NCBI GenBank assembly: GCA_022360135.1
Contig: JAKSDM010001532.1
Coordinates: forward strand, 1 to 5,608
DNA length: 5,608 nucleotides
Direction of reading: 5' to 3'
From: Pseudanabaenales cyanobacterium
GTDB taxonomy: Bacteria > Cyanobacteriota > Cyanobacteriia > Phormidesmidales > Phormidesmidaceae
Position numbers and translations under genes: made by a program. The first letter of the stretch is position 1. Each line of letters opens with the position of its first letter. A model generated the notes under the pieces. That model ran no database searches, was not told the origin of the DNA, and was given only the letters and a program-made list of their open reading frames with translations. This document shows, in pieces, positions 1 through 4,672 of this stretch.

Positions 1-66
1 AGTTTGTTGGTTTTCATACACCTGTTTTTCATACACCTCTATAGAACCGCCGCCAAGTTCATTCAA
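1..66 (-). CDS. Possible 5' end of a minus-strand gene leaving the window, unrecognised
   Basis: Read on the minus strand from a TTG at 66-64, 22 codons stay open to the window edge. The peptide has a protein-like composition (LNELGGGSIEV followed by VYEKQ and VYENQ). The two pentapeptides come from the 15-nt tandem repeat at 11-38. The same frame is open upstream to a TGA near 100, so the true start is unclear, and TTG is a weak choice with only an AAGGGA-like sequence close to it. It lies downstream of and on the same strand as the exported-protein gene at 194-676. I do not recognise the family; this may be non-coding or a fragment. Confidence 0.2.
   Translation of the reverse strand, partial: MNELGGGSIEVYEKQVYENQQT
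11..38. repeat. Two tandem copies of a 13-base unit with 15-base period
   Basis: TTTTCATACACCT occurs at 11-23 and again exactly at 26-38, separated by GT. The 15-base period is five codons, so on the minus strand the repeat reads as VYEKQ/VYENQ in one frame. It may be a small in-gene duplication, a double binding site or chance. Confidence 0.5.
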
Positions 67-193
67 ATCCCTTACTGTCTTAAGGCGCCGTCGGCTAAAT
101 CACGCCTTGACAATCTATTTACAATCGACAAATGGAATACGCCTTCTAAGCGCATGGCGCATCTCGTGATTGCCAGGAATTGGGTTCTGATAT

Positions 194-676
194 TTAGCTA
201 GAGAATGACTTTAACCATACGATGAACCCATCGAAGGCGTCTTCAGCTTTAGAACTTGCCTTTTCAGCCACCTCTTTTGCTTGCACAAAAACTTGCTTTG
301 CGTTGACTTCAACCAGTTGTAAAGCCTTCTCCGTCTGAATTTTGATGGTGTCTACAGTCTGAAGGTCAAGTTTTTCTGGCAAAGGCTCTTGGGACTCCAA
401 GACGACTAATACGTTTACGTTCTCCTCAGCCTCAGCTGGCGGCTGACAATTTGTCTCGCCTGCAAGCTCAGAGGCAGCGCTCTTATCAGCCAGACTTTTG
501 CTGGGACAAGCTGTCAAGCCAGCTTCGGCTGCGATCGGGGTGGCGATCGCAGTGGGCGTGGAGAGCCCAAATAATCCCAGCCAGAGAGCAGCCAGGGTAA
601 GAAATCCTGTGAAACTAACCCACACCGTTCGCCCTAATCTTTGAATCAGCGTATTGCGTTGCATAAACCTATCCAT
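194..676 (-). CDS. Small exported alanine-rich helical protein, function unknown
   Basis: This 160-aa protein is not a family I recognise. Seen in the sequence: a basic N-terminus (R3, R7, R13, R16), a hydrophobic stretch at about 18-38 and an A43-I44-A45 site before T46. That is a typical Sec signal peptide, so the mature protein should be periplasmic, in the thylakoid lumen or secreted, unless the stretch stays as an anchor. Two cysteines (C57, C77) could pair in an oxidising compartment. Residues 105-147 are rich in Ala, Lys, Glu and Val and should form a long amphipathic helix or coiled coil. The start at 676 gives the full basic region; Met5 (ATG at 664-662) is an alternative. The GGTGAG at 684-679 is only 2 bases from the ATG, which is too close for a normal ribosome site. 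The gene is divergent from the ECF sigma factor gene, so it may be a target of that sigma factor (inference). Confidence 0.75.
   Translation of the reverse strand: MDRFMQRNTLIQRLGRTVWVSFTGFLTLAALWLGLFGLSTPTAIATPIAAEAGLTACPSKSLADKSAASELAGETNCQPPAEAEENVNVLVVLESQEPLPEKLDLQTVDTIKIQTEKALQLVEVNAKQVFVQAKEVAEKASSKAEDAFDGFIVWLKSFSS
543..550. repeat. HIP1 octamer GCGATCGC
   Basis: Exact copy of the cyanobacterial highly iterated palindrome, inside the exported-protein gene. A one-base variant, GCGATCGG, sits 12 bases upstream at 531-538. Confidence 0.85.
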
Positions 677-686
677 AACTCACCGC

Positions 687-710
687 TCAGTTCATTTGAA
701 TCACCTCTCC
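687..710 (-). promoter_or_regulatory. Strong Shine-Dalgarno followed by two-codon reading frame
   Basis: On the minus strand GGAGAGGTGA (710-701) is followed after 5 bases by ATG AAC TGA (695-687). The stop lies 10 bases before the ATG of the exported protein at 676, in a different frame. The best ribosome site of this leader therefore serves a two-codon frame, while the main gene has only a poorly spaced GGTGAG. Reinitiation or translational control is possible; chance is also possible. Confidence 0.3.
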
Positions 711-758
711 ACTTAGCAGTTCCAACGGCGAATCACAGACCAGGCGGAAGGTTTAAAT

Positions 759-787
759 CTTCATCAAAACGTTAAGTTTTGATGAAG
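759..787. promoter_or_regulatory. Perfect 12-bp inverted repeat, operator or RNA hairpin
   Basis: CTTCATCAAAAC (759-770) and GTTTTGATGAAG (776-787) are exact reverse complements around a 5-base loop. No T-run follows in either direction, which argues against an intrinsic terminator. It lies 83 bases upstream of the exported-protein start and about 255 upstream of the preferred sigma start. A binding site for a dimeric regulator or a leader hairpin fits best. Confidence 0.6.
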
Positions 788-809
788 GTGGGAAGACAGC
801 AAACCCCTA

Positions 810-819
810 CCCCCCCCCC
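810..819. repeat. C10 homopolymer tract
   Basis: Ten consecutive C, preceded by CCCCTA. Such a tract is prone to slippage; in a promoter or leader region, length changes can alter spacing between elements. No coding frame uses it here. Confidence 0.7.
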
Positions 820-851
820 ATCGACCTGGAGAGTTGCGGAAGAGTCAGATC

Positions 852-882
852 AGTTGATTGATCCGCATCCGATCAGTCAACT
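852..882. promoter_or_regulatory. Imperfect 12-bp inverted repeat upstream of the sigma factor
   Basis: AGTTGATTGATC (852-863) and GATCAGTCAACT (871-882) match as reverse complements at 11 of 12 positions around a 7-base loop. The odd pair is T858/G876, a G-U wobble in RNA. GATCAGT also occurs as a direct repeat (848-854, 871-877). This is a candidate operator or 5'-leader hairpin for the sigma/anti-sigma operon. Confidence 0.45.
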
Positions 883-890
883 TACCCGTA

Positions 891-904
891 TATCTATATA
901 GATA
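891..904. promoter_or_regulatory. Perfect 14-base palindrome TATCTATATAGATA
   Basis: The sequence equals its own reverse complement and is entirely AT-rich at its centre. It could contain a -10 element (TATATA, 895-900) overlapped by an operator, but no -35 partner is visible. Confidence 0.4.
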
Positions 905-1041
905 GGATGATGGATCCATAAGGTGACAGGTTAAAGTTGAAGATAGGTTTGCGCTTGCCCAAGCCGATGGAACAATCGGCAAAGCTCCAAGCAGAGCCTG
1001 GCGAGCACGGCGATTGGCAACTCATGATTAGGCTGATGACA

Positions 1042-1641
1042 ATGGGGCTAGACCAGCCGCCGACTAATCCATCCTCCTCAATGCATCCCAGTGATGCTGA
1101 GCTCATACAAGCGCTGAAGGGAGGGCGACTCAATGCGTTAGGAGAACTCTACGATCGCTACGCCAGACTGGTCTACAGTCTAGCCCTGCGAATATTAGCC
1201 AACCCCAACGACGCCGAGGATTTAACCCAGGAAGTCTTTATCACTCTGGGGAATGCCTATAACCCAAGCCGAGGATCCCTTAGCAGCTTTTTGGCGACCC
1301 TAACGCGATCGCGGGCTATCGACCGGCTGCGAACCCGCAACAATCGGCATAAGATTCTGGCTCACTGGCAAAAAACTATAGCGCCAGAAGTGTTTGCCTC
1401 TACTCCATTTGAGCAGGCTTCGATGGCGGAGCGTCGGGAAAAAGTACAGCAGGCCTTGGCGGATCTGCCAGAAAAATATCGGCAGGTGCTGGAGTTGAGC
1501 TATTACGAAGGGCGCAGCCATTCAGAAATCGCCAAGTGTTTGGGGACGCCCCTTGGCACCGTCAAGACTTGGGCTCGCAAGGGGCTACTGCAACTCAGAC
1601 AGAATCTGCAGGATTTTATCAAAGAGTTACCTAATGACTGA
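1042..1641 (+). CDS. ECF-type RNA polymerase sigma factor
   Basis: Group 4 (extracytoplasmic function) sigma-70 factor that directs RNA polymerase to stress promoters. From the start at 1042 it is 199 aa, normal for the family. Sigma2 spans about 19-95: the core-binding segment DAEDLTQEVF is at 57-66 and region 2.4, rich in arginine (TRSRAIDRLRTR), is at 88-99. Sigma4 spans about 135-189, with LPEKYRQVLELSYYEG followed by the helix-turn-helix HSEIAKCLGTPLGTVKTWAR (160-179). The linker between them is short and sigma3 is absent. The frame is open back to a TTG at 937, with in-frame ATGs at 967, 1024, 1036, 1042 and 1081. I chose 1042 for family length and a weak AGG nine bases upstream, but TTG 937 has a better AAGGTG, so the start is uncertain. 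The stop overlaps the anti-sigma gene. The family resembles cyanobacterial SigG-like factors, but I do not assign the symbol. Confidence 0.9.
   Translation: MGLDQPPTNPSSSMHPSDAELIQALKGGRLNALGELYDRYARLVYSLALRILANPNDAEDLTQEVFITLGNAYNPSRGSLSSFLATLTRSRAIDRLRTRNNRHKILAHWQKTIAPEVFASTPFEQASMAERREKVQQALADLPEKYRQVLELSYYEGRSHSEIAKCLGTPLGTVKTWARKGLLQLRQNLQDFIKELPND
1305..1312. repeat. HIP1 octamer GCGATCGC
   Basis: Exact copy inside the sigma factor gene, in the part encoding region 2.4. Confidence 0.85.
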
Positions 1642-2584
1642 ACCTCTAACCCCCAAACAGATATCTGAACTAGCGGCTGGCTACGTTCTGGGTGACTTGA
1701 CGCCAGAAGAGGCGGAAATCTTTCAACAACAGCAGCTGAACCACCCAAGGCTAACCACAGAGGTGACTCAGCTGCAGGAAACTCTGGGACTGATGGCCTA
1801 TGGCGCAGCTGAAACCCCACCGCCATTAAACCTGCGATCCAGCATCCTGGCGACAGCGGCGGCTAACTTCAATTCATCGCCGGAGGCCCGATCTCCGATC
1901 CAATCTAGTCGATTCCGAAAATTCTGGTTGTCTAAACCCTGGATGGCAGGAAGCGCAGTCGCACTGTTAGTGATCGCGCTAGGACTGGACAATAACCGAC
2001 TCCGACAACAGAGCCAAATCCTGCAGTCCCAATTGACGCAGCAGGAAATCGCGATCACCGGACTTCAGCAGAGGCTTGCCAACGATGCGGCGTCTGTTGC
2101 TGAGGGCGTCACCATTACTTCTTCCAAGACATTTCTCGCCAGTAACTGGCAAGGAATTGAGCAACTAGCCCAGGACCATATCCGTTCGCTGAGTCGGCCC
2201 CAAGGCCCTGTAGAGGTGGCCTCCAGTCATCCTGCAGAGATTGTCGAGCGGCTCCAAAAGGATTCTTCTGAAACCCTTTCCCTGGCTTTGTTAACCCAAG
2301 AAAATTCCACTCTCCTGGGCGGCAGTCCTTGCCAATTTGGCCAGACTAAGGGCCTCCGCCTAACGTATCAGATAAACCCAGCTCAAACCATTTCTCTCTA
2401 TCAACTTGAACGCATCGAGAATGCCTCGTTCCCACAACTGGACGCCACACAACTCTACATGACCCAATCGAATGGCCCTGGCATGATCTTCTGGGCTGAT
2501 GAATCTTTCCTATACGCCATCGTCGCTGAGCTGCCCGCCGAGCAACTTAAACAATTAGCTGAACAGGTTGTGCTGAGTGGTTAG
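1634..2584 (+). CDS. Membrane-bound anti-sigma factor, zinc-less (RskA-like layout)
   Basis: This 316-aa protein probably binds and silences the sigma factor encoded just upstream. Residues 9-75 look like an anti-sigma domain: ELAAGYVLGDLTPEEAEIF, then a helix pair up to RSSILATAA. The His-X3-Cys-X2-Cys zinc motif of ZAS anti-sigma factors is absent; the only cysteine is C233, in the distal domain. One hydrophobic segment at about 103-118 (WMAGSAVALLVIALGL) follows basic residues, putting the N-terminus in the cytoplasm. Residues 119-149 are rich in Gln and Leu and should form a coiled coil. Residues 160-316 form an outer domain I do not recognise, a possible sensor. ATG 1634 overlaps the sigma stop by 8 bases, which suggests translational coupling and balanced amounts. 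An upstream in-frame ATG at 1553 lies deep in the sigma gene and is rejected. Release of the sigma factor by proteolysis is known for related pairs, but here it is inference. Confidence 0.85.
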   Translation: MTEPLTPKQISELAAGYVLGDLTPEEAEIFQQQQLNHPRLTTEVTQLQETLGLMAYGAAETPPPLNLRSSILATAAANFNSSPEARSPIQSSRFRKFWLSKPWMAGSAVALLVIALGLDNNRLRQQSQILQSQLTQQEIAITGLQQRLANDAASVAEGVTITSSKTFLASNWQGIEQLAQDHIRSLSRPQGPVEVASSHPAEIVERLQKDSSETLSLALLTQENSTLLGGSPCQFGQTKGLRLTYQINPAQTISLYQLERIENASFPQLDATQLYMTQSNGPGMIFWADESFLYAIVAELPAEQLKQLAEQVVLSG

Positions 2585-2655
2585 CGCCATATCAGTAGGA
2601 ATTTCATGACTGATTTAGGACTACTATCGATCTAAAATCCGCCTCTTTAAACGAC

Positions 2656-2704
2656 TTCCACTATAGGCATAGACCTGTTAGCCTATGGTGGAAATTCATT
2701 TTTT
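2656..2704 (+). terminator. Probable intrinsic terminator of the sigma/anti-sigma operon
   Basis: TTCCACTATAGGC (2656-2668) pairs with GCCTATGGTGGAA (2681-2693): 13 pairs, one of them a G-U wobble, around a 12-base loop. Six T (2699-2704) follow after a 5-base spacer. It lies 72 bases past the anti-sigma stop and just before the next ribosome site. The large loop and spacer are not ideal, so an operator or leader hairpin for the following gene is an alternative. Confidence 0.5.
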
Positions 2705-2735
2705 GCCGCCTTAGGTCACAGGAGCTTAACAGAAT

Positions 2736-3392
2736 ATGAGTACAGATCAAAATGTACTTCTTTGGGTGCAAGATCGAGAAGACGTTCTCAACCATGATGA
2801 GGGAGTAGAATGGCGCAATGGGCAGCGTCCTGATTACTCCCGCACAAATGGATTTATGGAAAAAGGACGGAAATTTAATCATGCAGAAGGATCTTTGAAT
2901 GCGATCGCTCATAACTTGGTGAGAACATTCGAAATGGAAGCATCCTTCAAAACCAATCCTCAACAATGGCTTTCGGTGGTCGTGGATAAATTTTGCATGA
3001 GCACTAATGGAGGAAAAGAATACACTGCCCAAGATATTGTAGAACAGGGGACTTACAATCTATTTCTCGAAGACTCAGACCAATACCGCGCCTCTGAGGA
3101 GAGCTTTGAATCGTCTTTCCATCTTTTCCATACGGCTTTTCCCGAGGGCTTTCATTGGGAGTTAATGGAAGTTGTCGCCGGGCCGCCTAACGTTGTCTTT
3201 AAGTGGAGACACTGGGGTATCTTTAGTGGAGCCTACAAAAACCATCAACCGACGGGAGAAACCATTGAAGTTGTGGGCCTTAGCATTGCTAGAGTGACAG
3301 AAGATTTGAAGCTTGAGTCTGTAGAACATTTCTTCGATACCAATAACTTTTTAACCCGGCTAACTAGTGGAGCCTGCCCGGTTAACCACTAA
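2736..3392 (+). CDS. SnoaL-like / ester-cyclase family protein (NTF2-like fold)
   Basis: 218-aa soluble protein with no signal peptide or membrane segment. The C-terminal half (about 120-205) carries the features of the SnoaL-like polyketide cyclase family: FHTAFPEGFHWELMEVVAG, then V154-FKWRHWGIFSGAY, the P172-T173-G174 turn, VVGLSIARV, and a final acidic strand ending FFDTNNF (199-205). Many members are uncharacterised, so the substrate cannot be given; cyclase, isomerase or simple ligand-binding roles are all known in this fold. The first about 70 residues are charged and polar (for example R14-E15-D16, R27, R31-P32-D33) and I do not recognise them as part of the fold. The ATG at 2736 is preceded by AGGAG (2720-2724) at 11 bases. 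The gene stands alone between a probable terminator and the NACHT remnant and shows no link to the sigma operon. Confidence 0.7.
   Translation: MSTDQNVLLWVQDREDVLNHDEGVEWRNGQRPDYSRTNGFMEKGRKFNHAEGSLNAIAHNLVRTFEMEASFKTNPQQWLSVVVDKFCMSTNGGKEYTAQDIVEQGTYNLFLEDSDQYRASEESFESSFHLFHTAFPEGFHWELMEVVAGPPNVVFKWRHWGIFSGAYKNHQPTGETIEVVGLSIARVTEDLKLESVEHFFDTNNFLTRLTSGACPVNH
2901..2908. repeat. HIP1 octamer GCGATCGC
   Basis: Exact copy inside the SnoaL-like gene. No copy occurs from here to the right edge, through the NACHT remnant and toxin-antitoxin genes. Confidence 0.85.
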
Positions 3393-3408
3393 TCACGTTT
3401 CTTGCTCT

Positions 3409-3552
3409 CTATCCAATCGACGGGCCTTGTAACGTTTCTAAGGCTTCTGCTGCAAGGCGGCGGCTAGATTCTCCACCACAAATTGCTAATGGACTTGCTT
3501 CATGGTGGAGGAACGTATGTCCAATGCTTTCAATTTCATAATGGAGAGGCGC
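3409..3552 (-). pseudogene. Possible gene remnant on the minus strand, unrecognised
   Basis: Between the SnoaL-like gene and the NACHT remnant the minus strand is open for at least 47 codons down to a TAG at 3411-3409, with an upstream TGA within the NACHT start region. The reading has a protein-like sequence, especially its last part (CGGESSRRLAAEALETLQG). There is no good start codon or ribosome site, so if coding it would be the 3' end of a broken gene. I cannot assign a family. A frame this short can stay open by chance. Confidence 0.22.
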
Positions 3553-3553
3553 A

Positions 3554-4392
3554 ATGTTTGATAAGTCTCCTTCTCAACCTCAATCAATCAGCGGTGCACA
3601 AATTGCAGGTTCCCAGGTTCAGCAAGGACAGGCGAGACAAATTCTAACCCAAAACCAAATAGGTAATTTGTCCGCCAACCAGCAGGGGATTACAGAAGCA
3701 GAAGTTGTCAAACTCTTGGAAAGCCTGGAAGAAACGGTAAAAGCGGCTAAGTTATCAGACAGTATTGCAGAAGAAGCCTTAGATTACCTTAAACCTGCCA
3801 AGCGAGAAGCTGGAAAAGAGAATGCCGACAAGAACTTTATCGCGCAGAACCTGAAACGGCAAACTTTCTGGAAAGCAATTGAAACCCAGCCAGAAATGCA
3901 AACTCTTTTGCATCCAGATAGTGAGAGAAAGCCAGGAATTCTGCTGATTTCCTTGTTCTTGAAAATCGCAGCAGAAGTCTACAAGGGATACCCCTTTAGC
4001 AGTAAGGTAGAATTGCTTAAAGCTTATATCGATCAACGATTAAAGCTAGAGGTTAAAGCTTGGGAGCGAGGAAATCCTAAGAATCGGAAGTGGGCTTATC
4101 AAACAATTGCAAAGGAGCCAGATTGGAGAAAAACCTGGCACTACCTTTCATGGTTAAGTCAGAAACTAGAGCAAACTCATCAAGCTGAGTTTTTAGCAGT
4201 GGTATGGCATGTATTCAACATTTCTCCCTACGTATTGTCCTCTGCTTTATTGCTAAAGTTACTCCCTGGGACTATGCTAAGTTTCTCAACTACTGTGTCG
4301 AACGTCGTCTTTTGCGACGCATTGGCGGTAGCTATCGGTTTCTGCATCGGGAGTTGTTAGACTATTTTGCTCATGAAACAGGAGGCGTCTAA
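3554..4392 (+). pseudogene. Remnant of a NACHT (STAND NTPase) protein gene, internally deleted and frameshifted
   Basis: ATG 3554 has GGAGAGG (3543-3549) in front. Residues 46-102 are an acidic-basic helical region (EAEVVKLLESLEETVKAAKL, then KENADKNFIAQNLKR) like the N-terminal segments of large cyanobacterial membrane-associated proteins. Residues 103-214 resemble the part behind a NACHT domain (PGILLISLFLKIAAEVY, AYIDQRLKLEVKAW, RKWAYQTIAKEPDWRKTWHYLSWL). Between them the NTPase core is missing: I see no Walker A (GxxxxGK) or Walker B. After E212-F213-L214 the frame decays into hydrophobic nonsense up to 4360. The -1 frame (about 4192-4392) instead gives the family's C-terminal signature: PWDYAKFLNYCVERRLL, then GGSYRFLHRELLDYFAHE. 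The family normally has a membrane region and hundreds more residues between these blocks. NACHT proteins act in signalling and phage defence, but this copy cannot hydrolyse NTP. A short truncated protein of 268 aa may still be made. Confidence 0.72.
4380..4385 (+). promoter_or_regulatory. Consensus ribosome binding site of the antitoxin gene
   Basis: AGGAGG ends 6 bases before the ATG at 4392 and fixes that start. It lies inside the last codons of the NACHT remnant. It is the best-spaced full consensus site in the window, consistent with abundant antitoxin translation. Confidence 0.75.
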
Positions 4393-4667
4393 TGAATCAG
4401 AAATTGGTTAAGTCTTTGGCGCAAATCATCCTTTCTCTTTCTGATGAAGAGCGACAACTGTTGGAAAATACAATCCAGGAAGCTTTGATTTCGCAACAGG
4501 TTGTAGATTTAGACCATCGTCTGAAAAGTTTTGAAGAAAAATATCAGATGCTATCAGAACATTTTTACCAACGTTTCCAAGCTGGTGAACTGGGAGATTC
4601 GATAGATTTCTTTGAGTGGAATACGTACTACGAAATGTGGAATTCTGCTCAAGTTAAAGTCTCCTAG
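4392..4667 (+). CDS. Putative antitoxin of a TumE/DUF6516-type toxin-antitoxin pair
   Basis: 91-aa acidic, helix-rich protein with no cysteines and no signal peptide. It opens with a helical motif (LSLSDEERQLLENTIQEAL, 14-32) common in small cyanobacterial antitoxin-like proteins. A second helix with FEEKYQM (46-52) follows, and it ends in an aromatic, acidic tail (GDSIDFFEWNTYYEMW, 68-83) that could wrap the toxin. I see no helix-turn-helix or ribbon-helix-helix DNA-binding domain, so autoregulation is uncertain. The role is inferred from position and size: it lies immediately upstream of the toxin gene, 5 bases apart, in the antitoxin-first order. Its ATG overlaps the TAA of the NACHT remnant by one base (TAATG), so upstream transcription can reach it. 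I know of no firmly named family for this sequence. Confidence 0.65.
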   Translation: MNQKLVKSLAQIILSLSDEERQLLENTIQEALISQQVVDLDHRLKSFEEKYQMLSEHFYQRFQAGELGDSIDFFEWNTYYEMWNSAQVKVS

Positions 4668-4672
4668 GCTAG

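Larger units (their letters stand above)
677..1041. other. Structured intergenic region between divergent genes
   Basis: These 365 bases separate the start of the exported-protein gene from the preferred start of the sigma factor gene. They hold a strong Shine-Dalgarno followed by a two-codon frame on the minus strand (710-687), a perfect hairpin (759-787), a C10 tract (810-819), an imperfect dyad (852-882) and a 14-base palindrome (891-904). I see no convincing -35/-10 pair. TATATA at 895-900 could be a -10 element, but no TTGACA-like box lies 16-18 bases before it. Positions 937-1041 are open in the sigma factor frame and could be coding if that gene starts earlier. Confidence 0.6.

Noticed and set aside
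81..109. AAGGCG/CGCCTT inverted repeat as terminator of the exported-protein gene
   Set aside because: The stem is only 6 bp plus a wobble around a 15-base loop, and no T-run follows on the minus strand.
4..201. Plus-strand frame from TTG at 4
   Set aside because: The composition is not protein-like, there is no ribosome site, and it runs into the convergent end of the exported-protein gene.
746..774. GGAA...CGTT as an autoregulated ECF promoter
   Set aside because: The spacing of about 20 bases between GGAA (746-749) and CGTT (770-773) is too long for the usual 16-17, and the -10 part lies within the perfect hairpin.
1553..1633. Earlier in-frame ATG for the anti-sigma factor
   Set aside because: It would overlap the helix-turn-helix of the sigma factor gene by 81 more bases and adds a non-homologous-looking peptide. 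ATG 1634 gives the usual short overlap and a typical N-terminus.
2661..3032. Minus-strand frame of 123 codons overlapping the SnoaL-like gene
   Set aside because: It lies opposite a recognisable gene with a good ribosome site, starts and ends without signals, and its peptide has no family features.
3351..3385. TTAACCCGGC/GCCCGGTTAA hairpin as terminator of the SnoaL-like gene
   Set aside because: It sits inside the last codons, has a C-C mismatch and a 15-base loop, and no T-run follows.
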